In this document: positions 21,914-31,300 of the stretch, in pieces
How the letters are laid out: every line of letters starts with the position of its first letter
Position numbering within the stretch: the first letter of the stretch is position 1
Assembly (NCBI GenBank): GCA_035559795.1
Contig: DATMAR010000011.1
Coordinates: 1 to 64,000, forward strand
Source of the DNA: Fimbriimonadales bacterium
GTDB lineage: Bacteria > Armatimonadota > Fimbriimonadia > Fimbriimonadales > ATM1
Direction: 5' to 3'
DNA: 64,000 bases
The notes under the pieces: generated by a model
Seen by the model: only the letters and a program-made list of their open reading frames with translations
Told to the model about the DNA's origin: nothing
Database searches by the model: none
Position numbers and translations under genes: made by a program

Positions 21914-23191
21914 TTACCGTTTCACATTCAGCAGTTCCTGAAGCATCTCATCAACCGTCGTCACGATTTTTGTGTTCGCTTGGAAACCACGCTGGGTGAT
22001 AATCAACTCCGTGAATTCGCTTCCCAAATCCACATTCGAACCCTCCAAGAAGCCTCCATGGATTACGCCTCTTCCTCCTGAACGCGGAGGTCCGATAACG
22101 GGAAGCCCAGAATTTTCCGATGCCTGCCACAAGTTATTTCCGATGCGTTCCAATCCTGCGGCATTCGGAAACTGCGCCAAAGCGATTTGTCCCAAGTGCC
22201 TGGTCAACCCGTTTGCGAAGATCCCCGTGATCGTGCCATCCAAGCCAATCCTGAAATCAACGAGTACTCCCGGTGGAAACCCATCTTGGTCTGTTAAGAC
22301 CACTTGCGAATCGGCAGCCATCTGCGTTATCGCATCGAAATTCAAATTTACATTAAACACAGGAGCACCGTTCGAAGGCGTTATAGAAATGATTTGCGAA
22401 GCGCCTTGATTGATGAGTGCCCCGTTCGCGTCGAAATAGAGTGGTTGTCCAGTCGTTGCTGAACTCCCCACGAGAGTCGAACCTTCGCTTGCGCTCCAAT
22501 CCCAACTCGAAACCGCACCAGGTGGGGGTGAGCCGGAAGGAGGAACTTGATGGTTCGAAAACGTGATTTCGATGTCGTGCGCCCCCCCGAGACTGTCGTA
22601 GACTCGGAAAGTAACTTCCCAAGAATCCGTCGGTGTTGCGAGTGCTCCGAGGTTTCCGGCAAATTTCGCCGACGTCGTAACCTGAACGGCTTGCAACTGC
22701 CCTAAAGGAATCGTGAGAAAACTATTCGCACTCAAAGGTGTGGTGGTGTCTATATTTCCGGAAGCGTCCGCCACCCAACCGAGCAGTTTTTCGCCTGTTG
22801 CGGTTTGCACGAGCGCGCCGAAAGCGTCCAAATCGATCGTTCCATCGCGAGTGTAGGCGATTCGCTCGCCGTTTCCCACGAGGAAATAACCATTACCTTG
22901 AATGGCGAGGTCGGTTTTTCGCCCCGTTGTTTGGAGATATCCCTGCTCGAGGTTCATATCCGTGCTACCGATCAAAACTCCGAGCCCGTACTGAAGGGGG
23001 TTCGTTCCTCCGAGCCCCCCCTCCGATGGACGCGTTGCCCCCCGGATACTTTGCGCAATCATTTCTTCGAAAGTCACTCGACTGCTTTTGAAAGCCGTCG
23101 TGTTGACGTTCGCTAAGTTATTTCCAATGACATTCATGCGCATTTGCTGCGCTTTTATGCCGGAGACTCCGGCTAATAATGCTTGAAGCAT
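21914..23191 (-). CDS. flgE: Flagellar hook protein FlgE
   Basis: This is the subunit of the flexible hook joining rod and filament. The chosen ATG at 23191 has AGGAGG 8 bases upstream. The frame itself runs back to 23251. The 425 residues begin with the rod/hook signature ALLAGVSGIKAQQMRMNVIGNNLANVNT and include IQGNGYFLV and YTRDG (hook/basal-body domain). They end with the coiled ITQRGFQANTKIVTTVDEMLQELLNVKR helix. It is the last gene of the fliK-flgD-TIGR02530-flgE cluster. Confidence 0.93.
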   Translation of the reverse strand: MLQALLAGVSGIKAQQMRMNVIGNNLANVNTTAFKSSRVTFEEMIAQSIRGATRPSEGGLGGTNPLQYGLGVLIGSTDMNLEQGYLQTTGRKTDLAIQGNGYFLVGNGERIAYTRDGTIDLDAFGALVQTATGEKLLGWVADASGNIDTTTPLSANSFLTIPLGQLQAVQVTTSAKFAGNLGALATPTDSWEVTFRVYDSLGGAHDIEITFSNHQVPPSGSPPPGAVSSWDWSASEGSTLVGSSATTGQPLYFDANGALINQGASQIISITPSNGAPVFNVNLNFDAITQMAADSQVVLTDQDGFPPGVLVDFRIGLDGTITGIFANGLTRHLGQIALAQFPNAAGLERIGNNLWQASENSGLPVIGPPRSGGRGVIHGGFLEGSNVDLGSEFTELIITQRGFQANTKIVTTVDEMLQELLNVKR

Positions 23192-23266
23192 TTCATTTAC
23201 CTCCTCGATTGTTCTTAATAGCGCAATGAGGAGACCCCCCAGCCCGTGCACCGAACCGAGTCCAGC

Positions 23267-23638
23267 CTAAACGAACACTGCGCTATCTATATTCGTGAAT
23301 ACATTTTCTTTGAGTTGTTCCTTCGTAACAGCAGTAATCACCGTGCGGTTGTTCACACTGATCACGAAGGCGATTTCGTCCAACATCACTAAGGATTCTC
23401 GACTACCTTTTTCTGCTGCGCGTTCGACTCCATTTTTCACTCGCTCCCATTCATCGCGATTCAATTCGATACCCCTGCTCTGGAGACGCGTCTGCGCATG
23501 ACCGGAGAGCTTGAGATTCAACTCGTTCTTCAGAATTTCCGCGAATTCGAGTCCTTTCGAAGGTTTTTCGAAAGTTCGCTTCGTCCGTTGGACTTGCTGT
23601 TGTTCTACGAGCTGTTGAATTTTAGGGTTTACGCGCAT
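23267..23638 (-). CDS. Flagellar operon protein, TIGR02530-like
   Basis: A 123-residue protein whose core, LSGHAQTRLQSRGIELNRDE then MLDEIAFVISVNNRTVITAV, matches the small flagellar operon protein found between flgD and flgE in Bacillus-type clusters. Its biochemical role is not settled. GAGGT lies just before the ATG. Gene order fits the family exactly. Confidence 0.8.
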   Translation of the reverse strand: MRVNPKIQQLVEQQQVQRTKRTFEKPSKGLEFAEILKNELNLKLSGHAQTRLQSRGIELNRDEWERVKNGVERAAEKGSRESLVMLDEIAFVISVNNRTVITAVTKEQLKENVFTNIDSAVFV

Positions 23639-23662
23639 AAGAAACCTCGTTATCTTTCGGAA

Positions 23663-24046
23663 TCACATAGTTATTCGAATCACTTGTTCGAGACCGTACG
23701 GCATTCCGCCGACGATGACATTCACATTCCCGTTTCTCATCTCCACTGCTTCGACGACACCTCGAACGATTTCCCCACCGCTATCGTTCGGAAGCACTTC
23801 GACGACTTTTCCGATGAACGAAGCGCCCTGCGCAAGTTCCATTCCCTTTCGCATACGTCCAATGCCGTCCACCATTCCCAATTGCGCCATTTGTGCGAAG
23901 AAATCTCTATCGTTCATCGGTTCTAACGGATTTTGCGTGGAAAGTTGAACGACGAGCAAACGCAAGAAAGCATCCGCATCCAACGCATTTTTCTTCTCCG
24001 GCAACTCCGGAATGAAGGCATCGCTCGAAATGTTCTGAATTTGCAT
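23663..24046 (-). CDS. flgD: Flagellar hook capping protein FlgD
   Basis: This is the scaffold cap for hook assembly. The 127 residues hold the FlgD N-terminal signature: DAFLRLLVVQLSTQNPLEPMNDRDFFAQMAQLGMVDG. A short beta segment follows (SFIGKVVEVLPNDSGGEIVRGVVEAVEM). The FlgD C-terminal Ig/tudor domains of enteric versions are largely absent, as in many Gram-positive and deep-branching homologues. AGGAG precedes the ATG by 7 bases. Confidence 0.9.
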   Translation of the reverse strand: MQIQNISSDAFIPELPEKKNALDADAFLRLLVVQLSTQNPLEPMNDRDFFAQMAQLGMVDGIGRMRKGMELAQGASFIGKVVEVLPNDSGGEIVRGVVEAVEMRNGNVNVIVGGMPYGLEQVIRITM

Positions 24047-24055
24047 GTCGTTCTC

Positions 24056-25600
24056 CTAAACGCTAAAATCCAATCCCGAAGTGCGAAACCAAACCAACGA
24101 ATTTGGTCGCAGATTTTCTGCTGTGGAAATTCCCTCATGCCGCCAAACGGGAGGAACCGGTGCTACCGAAAATGGCATCGAATCTCGATGAGGATTCGCT
24201 TGAGCGCCTATATGCATCCCCCCCAAGTGAAGTCCTCGGCTATTCAGAGCATGAACGAGTTGCTCGCGATTCGCTTCCAACACCGTGCGAACATCGGGAT
24301 GCGAGACGAGTATTTCCGTCTCGACACGATGACCCTGTGTTCGAACTGTTACGGACAACTTGCCCAACTCGGGTGGGTCGAGTTGAATCGTAATTGTCTT
24401 TTCACGCTTGCTTTCCAACATTTCTTGCAAGCGTTCGATGACCGTATTCAGCAAAGGTCTTGTCTCGATTCTTTGCATAGGACGATTGTCTGGTGTCGAA
24501 GGTGAAACAGCATGCGGTGAAATTTCGCCGGGCATCGAGTTACGAATGCCGTTTTCCGAACGCGGTGTTGCCGGTCTTTCGACAGATTCTTGTTCCACAT
24601 CGAAGTCAATTATCGAGGGTTCGGAAATAAATGCTTTTATGGGTTCATTCTCTCGATGCTCGACACGTTCGATGTTTTCGGCATGCGTATGTCGCCCTCG
24701 GATACGCTCCCACATATTATGCAAATCCAATGCATTCTCTGGTGCGATGGATAAAGGCGCGCGAGTCTCCGACTGCTGCTCAGCTTCGAATAAACTTCGC
24801 AACGCACGAAGCACTGTTCGATGAGGAACGCCTTCGCGAATCAATCGCGACACCCATTCGACAATCGTTTCTTCTGTGCCGCCTCTTTCGGAGCGTGAGC
24901 GCAGTACGTTTTCCGGAACGTGCGATGTTTCTGGCGTTTCACCCTCGATATGGGAACGAAGCCGATTGATCAAATCCTTTGCAATTTCCGGAACTTCGTT
25001 TTGATTCGGACTGCTCGGAAGATTTCGCCCCCCCTCTGGAGTCGAAGGATTTCCAGACATGCGAATTAAAAGCCTGCTGGGAATCAATGGAATCGCTACC
25101 CTCGGAGATTCTCCATCTTCCGATTTCATCCCCACCGGACGATGCGGATCTCCTGGATTCGCTGGCGATGAATTCACCTCACGTTGCTCAGCCGAATCTC
25201 TTATCGCGGTATGAGGAATAGCAGCCGAAACTGGCGTATTTGAAAGATAGAACGGCAGTTCGATACCTCCGAAAAACGGCACTCCGAGAAGCGGGATGCT
25301 CGGTTTTTCTTGGTATCCCCTGTCCGGCAATCGCTGTTCAGCATTCTGCTCTATCCCAGCAGCCCCAGGGTCCGACTGTTTTCCTATACTTGCTCTTCTC
25401 GTAATTTTTGATGTGACCAACCTGTTCGGAGAGGAAGCAGGCGCTTTTTCGACCGTGTTTTGTTGACCTTGGTCATTATCATCACGCTTTACGTTCTCCC
25501 TCACTTTTCCAAGCAGGTAGGTCGCCTTTTGCGGTGCTTCCTGTCCCGTCGGGCGCCGTTGAGGCAACGACGGGAGGATAGCGCTAAGTTCAATATGCAT
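24056..25600 (-). CDS. fliK: Flagellar hook-length control protein FliK
   Basis: This is the secreted ruler that stops hook growth and switches export specificity. The first 370 residues are disordered, rich in Pro, Arg and Glu. The C-terminal domain carries the FliK signature: TITIQLDPPELGKLSVTV, then LVSHPDVRTVLEANREQLVHALNSRGL. It is the first gene of the cluster, with AAGGGGG 7 bases before the ATG, and divergent from hisC. Confidence 0.88.
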   Translation of the reverse strand: MHIELSAILPSLPQRRPTGQEAPQKATYLLGKVRENVKRDDNDQGQQNTVEKAPASSPNRLVTSKITRRASIGKQSDPGAAGIEQNAEQRLPDRGYQEKPSIPLLGVPFFGGIELPFYLSNTPVSAAIPHTAIRDSAEQREVNSSPANPGDPHRPVGMKSEDGESPRVAIPLIPSRLLIRMSGNPSTPEGGRNLPSSPNQNEVPEIAKDLINRLRSHIEGETPETSHVPENVLRSRSERGGTEETIVEWVSRLIREGVPHRTVLRALRSLFEAEQQSETRAPLSIAPENALDLHNMWERIRGRHTHAENIERVEHRENEPIKAFISEPSIIDFDVEQESVERPATPRSENGIRNSMPGEISPHAVSPSTPDNRPMQRIETRPLLNTVIERLQEMLESKREKTITIQLDPPELGKLSVTVRTQGHRVETEILVSHPDVRTVLEANREQLVHALNSRGLHLGGMHIGAQANPHRDSMPFSVAPVPPVWRHEGISTAENLRPNSLVWFRTSGLDFSV

Positions 25601-25714
25601 AGCGACACCCCCTTGGTGTATCCACAGGGAATCATCGGCTCAATTTGCGAAACCCTTCAGGTATCAGGCGTCTTTTTATCGAACGCAACTTACGGTAGAG
25701 TGGACTTGTCTTTT

Positions 25715-26812
25715 ATGTCAGTCAAAGAAACTATCCGAAAACTCACTCCCTACTCTCCGGGTAAGCCTATCGAAGAACTCCGCAGGGAATTCGGCATTAC
25801 CGGAGAAATCATCAAACTCGCGAGCAACGAAAACCCCCTCGGTCCGTCACCGAAAGCGGTAGAGGCGTTGCAAAAAGCAGCAAAGGAAATTCATCGTTAT
25901 CCGGATGCATCCGGATTCGAACTCAGGCAAGCATTAGCGAAAAAACACGATATCCCCATCGAACAAATCGTTTTAGGTTCGGGAAGCGATGAATTGATTC
26001 ATTACATCGGATTAATCTTTTTAGAAGCGGGCGACCATCAAATCATGGCAGATCCTGGATTCAGCCGTTACGAGCCACTTGCGACTCTCGTCGGAGCGAC
26101 GACATCGAAAGTCCCTGTAGACAAAAATGGCAAACACGACCTCGAAGCGATGGCGAGAGAAGTCAACGAAAAAACGAAAATCGTGTGGATTGCAAACCCG
26201 AATAACCCCACCGGAACGATCGTACGAAAAAGAGAACTGCGAAGTTTTATCGATGATTTACCGAAAAACGTAGTTCTCGTTTTGGATGAAGCGTATTTCG
26301 ATTTCGTGGAAGATTCGGAAATGCCTGATTCGCTCGAATGGGTGAGAGAAAATCGCGCCGATAAAGCAAAAGTTATCGGACTTCGTTCACTCAGTAAAAC
26401 GTACGGGCTCGCTGGCGTTCGTATCGGTTACGGCTTTTTCCCCCCCGAATTTGCGGACGCGATACATCGAATACGAATGCCTTTCAATGCGAATTCTTTA
26501 GCTCAAATCGCAGCGCTCGCAGCCCTCGGTGATAAAGAGTTTTTAGAGCGCTCGAAAAAAACGAACCGCGAAGCGATTGAAAAACTCACGGAAATCTGTT
26601 CGAAATACAACGCAAAAGTTTACGAAAGCCATGCGAATTTCGTTTGGGCGGATTTCGGAAGACCTACTCAACCGATTTACGAAGCGCTCTTACGAAAAGG
26701 CATTATCGTCCGCCCCGGTTCGACATTCGGAGCACCGAATTGCCTGCGTATCAGTGTAGGTCTTCCACATGAATTGGAAATTTTCGAAAAGGCGCTTGGG
26801 TCGCTTCTCTAA
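25715..26812 (+). CDS. hisC: Histidinol-phosphate aminotransferase
   Basis: This PLP enzyme converts imidazole-acetol phosphate to histidinol phosphate. The frame runs back to 25460 over fliK, but homology begins at the ATG at 25715 (SVKETIRKLTPYSPGKP). The 365 residues contain LASNENPLGPSP, IANPNNPTGT, the VLDEAYFDF strand and the SLSKTYGLAGVRIGY motif with PLP lysine K228. No other his gene is in the window. A tyrosine/phenylalanine aminotransferase role is also possible in this family. No clear ribosome site precedes the start. Confidence 0.88.
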   Translation: MSVKETIRKLTPYSPGKPIEELRREFGITGEIIKLASNENPLGPSPKAVEALQKAAKEIHRYPDASGFELRQALAKKHDIPIEQIVLGSGSDELIHYIGLIFLEAGDHQIMADPGFSRYEPLATLVGATTSKVPVDKNGKHDLEAMAREVNEKTKIVWIANPNNPTGTIVRKRELRSFIDDLPKNVVLVLDEAYFDFVEDSEMPDSLEWVRENRADKAKVIGLRSLSKTYGLAGVRIGYGFFPPEFADAIHRIRMPFNANSLAQIAALAALGDKEFLERSKKTNREAIEKLTEICSKYNAKVYESHANFVWADFGRPTQPIYEALLRKGIIVRPGSTFGAPNCLRISVGLPHELEIFEKALGSLL

Positions 26813-26853
26813 AAAATATACTAAACTATAAGCAATCTTGTTCGGAGGCAGCA

Positions 26854-28338
26854 ATGGGCTCTTGGCTCCCTCTCTACGCAATTGCGGTCGGGTTTCTCGT
26901 TTGCATAGTGGACTTCTTGCTCGGCAAAGGGACACGAACGGCTGCCAAGGCTTTTTGGGTTTGGCAAGGTTTCTATGGGTCTTGGTCGTTGCGAGTCACG
27001 TTGTTGATCGGTGTCGTCCTCGTCGCAGCGGCTCTAACCATCGAAAGATTTCGTAAAATTCCAGGAGAATGGCAAAGTGCCTTCGCATTTTTCCTCGGCG
27101 TGCTCGCCATCGTTTTCGCCGATGAAGCAGAAGTGCGAATGGGGCGTGCAAGGAAATCGCTCATTCCCTACGCTTTAGCCTTATTCCCTTCCGCCATCAT
27201 ACTTTTGCTCCCGATTCACGAAACCCAATTCTGGAAAGCCATCCTTTATATCCCTTTAGGCTCCGGATTTGCGGCAGCGCTTTTAGCAATAGGTGATAAA
27301 AGCCACGAAGCGAATTGGGGAACTATCACCACCTTTTACTCTTCACTTTTCGCTTTTTCGTTGCTTCCCGCATTCGCAAAAGATGAGGAGCATGAAGTCC
27401 CTGCTTTGCTCATCTTGCTAATGGCGGGGTTGTTGTCGGTTTCATTGGCGAATGTTTTTGCAGAACCATTTGCAAAATTATTTAAATTCGAACCTGTACC
27501 CGGCGCGAGCGCTGTTCTTTTCGGATTGCTCTTTGCAGTCGGTTCGCTACTTATCGGACAATATTATGTAAGTGACTTGGTCTTTACCGCAGTTGCTGTA
27601 AGCGGCGTGATTATAGCCGCGCTTTCTGCTTGGGTTTTATACGAAAAAGGCGAAGCGCATTCTGGACTTATCGGTCTTGCAGCCTTGCTTTGGATTGCAG
27701 GAATAACTGTTGCGTTCGGGTTAATGAAGGATTATGGGATAACAGTCATGTTGCTGAGTGCTGGCATGATGTATGCGAACTTTCCCGTGAAACGCACGTT
27801 GCTCGCATTCGGAATCGCCGTCGGGATTCTCTTTTATCGTGTATTCATGGAAATTCACAGTTCGGATGTAGAAGCAATAGCCATCGGACAAAGCACTTAC
27901 AGTATTTTAGGATTGTTGATTGGGATTCTCTTACCCATTGCACTTTTAGAATGGGGGGCGAACATACGCGCACGCTTCAGCAATTGGGCATTAGCCGTGT
28001 TAGCGCTCTTTACCATCGTCGTTTTGCTCGCCGTGATCAGCGTGATGATGCTCGTGATGGACGAACGTGGAACAGTCGGATTTATCGTAGGAAACGCACT
28101 TTCGCCTATCGTGCTCCTGTTCAAAGGCACGGAGCGAATAACGGTTCTTGCAATTACCCCTGCACTTGCAAGCAGTGTTATCTTAGGCCTCCCCCTTTTG
28201 CAAAATTATTTCGGCATGGAACGAGAAGATAAAATCCGCCTCGTCGCTTATTTTGCGGCTGTTGCGCTCGTTCTTATAATCGTTGCGAAATGGCTCACGC
28301 AGATTCCCAAAGCCAAACGTATGGAGAAAAGTTCATGA
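26854..28338 (+). CDS. Polytopic membrane protein of unknown function
   Basis: The 494 residues are almost entirely hydrophobic, with about 16 predicted membrane helices and short charged loops (DEAEVRMGRARK, KDEEHE). I recognise no transport or enzyme motif. GGAGG lies 7 bases before the ATG. The stop codon overlaps the start of the alpha-2-macroglobulin gene (ATGA), so the two are tightly coupled and may work together at the membrane. Confidence 0.75.
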   Translation: MGSWLPLYAIAVGFLVCIVDFLLGKGTRTAAKAFWVWQGFYGSWSLRVTLLIGVVLVAAALTIERFRKIPGEWQSAFAFFLGVLAIVFADEAEVRMGRARKSLIPYALALFPSAIILLLPIHETQFWKAILYIPLGSGFAAALLAIGDKSHEANWGTITTFYSSLFAFSLLPAFAKDEEHEVPALLILLMAGLLSVSLANVFAEPFAKLFKFEPVPGASAVLFGLLFAVGSLLIGQYYVSDLVFTAVAVSGVIIAALSAWVLYEKGEAHSGLIGLAALLWIAGITVAFGLMKDYGITVMLLSAGMMYANFPVKRTLLAFGIAVGILFYRVFMEIHSSDVEAIAIGQSTYSILGLLIGILLPIALLEWGANIRARFSNWALAVLALFTIVVLLAVISVMMLVMDERGTVGFIVGNALSPIVLLFKGTERITVLAITPALASSVILGLPLLQNYFGMEREDKIRLVAYFAAVALVLIIVAKWLTQIPKAKRMEKSS

Positions 28339-31300
28339 AGAGCGTTCAACCATTCGAAAATTGGTTAGCGTCACGTCAAGCAGCGATTATTATCGTTTCG
28401 ATCATCAGCGCTGTTCTTTTCGGAATGGGGATTAGAGACGACACACCTCTATCCACCGTTCACGGAATCGTTACACTCCCCAACGGTACACCTATGCCGA
28501 AAGCACGTGTGGTTTTATCACCCGATTTCGATATCGAAGGCCGTATCCCCCCCACGAAAACGATTCGCACCGATTCGGAAGGAAAATTCGTTCTCACGAG
28601 AATCCCGTCCGGTAGTTATCACATCGAGGTCGTCACGAAAGCGCATTCGTTAGACATCCCCTTTAAGAACATCGAAGAGGGAGAAAACGAACTGAACCTT
28701 ATACTCGAACCGAGCGACCCGTTTCTCGAAGTCAATTTAACACAACACGTATTCCTCCCTGGAGAAGAACCGAAGATATTTTTCGAAGGGTTCGATCCGA
28801 CGAACGAACTTCGATTGAAGATTTACGAGATTCGTTTCGATAAAATCGTCGAAGCGGGCGGGCTCGAGTCCGTTTTATGGCCCGTCGGTCGGTGGGGAAA
28901 AACCATTCCAGACAAAGATCCCTCCTTCGAAAAACTGCGGGAAATCAAGCAACCACTAACAACTCGAGATATCGAGGGAGTTTTTCAAGAAGAATTTCGT
29001 TTACCCCCCCTGTCCCACGGGTTTTATTGGATAGAGGCAGACACGGGATTAATTCGAAACGGCACTTATATTCTCGTTTCGGAAATCGCCCTCGTCACGA
29101 AAAACATTCGCGGCAGTCTCTTGGCTTATGCGAGCCACTTGAAAACGGGAGAACCTATCGAAGGAGCGAATATCTATATAAAAAACGGAAAATCGCTGCA
29201 TCTTTTAGGAAAAACGAACGCTAATGGCATCCTCGAAACGAACTACCGAACGAACGACGAAAACCTCACTTTTACGGCGCAATACGGAAACTCGCGCGCT
29301 TTGGTTACAAGTTACTCCTATGGAAAGCAAGACAAGTATCGTGCATTCCTCTACACCGACCGTCCTATTTATCGTCCAGGAAATACGATTCATTTCAAAG
29401 GCATCCTCCGCCGCATCGAAGGTTCGCAATTAAAAATTGCGAACAACAAAACTTTGGAAATCGAAATACGAGACCCCGAAAACTACCTTCTGGAACGTTA
29501 CCAAGTTACGACGAATGAAATGGGCTCTTTTGCAGGTTCTTTCGAAACGAATCCGGAAGGACTCGTAGGCGGATATACTCTGAGTTGTAAATTCGAAGGT
29601 TTCGAAGAAGCCATAACTATCCCCGTAGCCGCATATCGCAAACCGGAATTCTCTGTCACTGTAAAACCAGACAAGCCTTATTTCGTCCGCGGCGACAAAG
29701 CATCCTTCACCGTCTCTGCTGAATACTACTTCGGAGGTCCCGTGGTGGGGGCACAAGTTAGTGCGTATCTTTACCGTGACCATTATTGGGGAAACATTGC
29801 GGAGTCCGAAGAAGAAGCGGAATATTATCTTAGTTATTACGGTCGCGGTGCCGGCTCGCAGTTTATCTTTTTGAAAGGAATTACAGATGAAAATGGAAAA
29901 GCCACATTCAGCATCGAAACGGATGATTTACCAGAAAAAAGTTCTTTAGATTGGATATATACCATTGATGCAGTCGTCGAAGAACAAGGGGGAAAGTCTT
30001 TTTCAGGAACAGGCTCGCTTTTAGTCTCTCGCGGTGCGTTTGCGCTCTATGTAGAACCTACGACTTATGTCTGCGCACCAGGAGAGAGCATCGAACTTTA
30101 CGTTGAAACAACTCGATTAGATAATAACAAGCCAGTTCCGAACGTCCCTGTGCAAATAAACTATTATTATGAAGACTGGACACCCAAATCGAAATCGACC
30201 ACAACCAATATAGGAACTTCAGAAACGACGACAGGAGAGAATGGTACGAGTGAACTCCGAATCACCCCTCCACGCTCAGGAAGCTTACGTATAGAGGCTA
30301 CAGCCAAAGACAACCGAGGAAACATCATCGTTCACGAGGTGTGGATATGGGTCGCTCGTGAAAACGAAACGCTGAATTACAATTACAAAGACCTCGAGGT
30401 TACACTGGATAAACCCAAATACAAAACGGGGGAAAACGCAAAAGCGGTTATCAATACGAAACATGCGGGGGTGCATGCCCTGGTAACACTCGAAGGTGAA
30501 CGGGTTTACCGCAAAGAAATCGTGCTTCTGAAAGGGAATACCAACGTTTACGAATTCCCCATCACGCAAGAACTTCTCCCCAATGCCTATATTTCCGTTT
30601 GTTACGTCAAAAACAAAACTTTTTACGAATCGGACGACCGGCTTCTCTCTTACGACCCGAAAAAAACCATACGCGTCGAAATAAATTCCGACAAAGAAAC
30701 CTATGAGCCAGGTGAAGAAGCCACCTACACTATTCGAACTTTAGATGAAAATAACCAACCGGTAGACGCAGACTGCTCCTTGGCGGTCGTTGACGAATCT
30801 ATCTTCGCGATACTAGAAGACAACAGAAACATATACGATGGTTTTTATCCGATAAGATATAACAACGTAAATACGGGTTATTCTTTTCCTCAGATCTATT
30901 TCGGTGACGAAGATAAAGGAGATATCGTTACGGAAATACGAAGGCGATTCCTCGACACTGCCGCTTGGATTCCATTTATACGCACCGGTCCTCGAGGAAT
31001 TGCCACGGTAAAAATAAATCTGCCTCACAACATCACCTCCTGGCGCGCAACAGTAAAGGCAGCAACCGCAGACACAGCGGTGGGTTCTGCAAAACAATTG
31101 GTTACCGTGCGTAAACCTCTCATGGTGCGTCTGCAAGCGCCTCGCTTCTTCACACAAGGTGACCGAACGGAAATTCGAGTCGTCGTGCACAATGCAACCG
31201 GCTCAGACACGAATGTGCGCGTTCGACTCGACGCAACAAACGCTCGAATTGAAGAAAGCAAAGAAAAAATCATAAACGTTTCTACGAAAACCCCAGAGAC

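Noticed and set aside
25460-25714. N-terminal extension of HisC
   Set aside because: It runs over fliK, has no family similarity, and the conserved protein starts at 25715.
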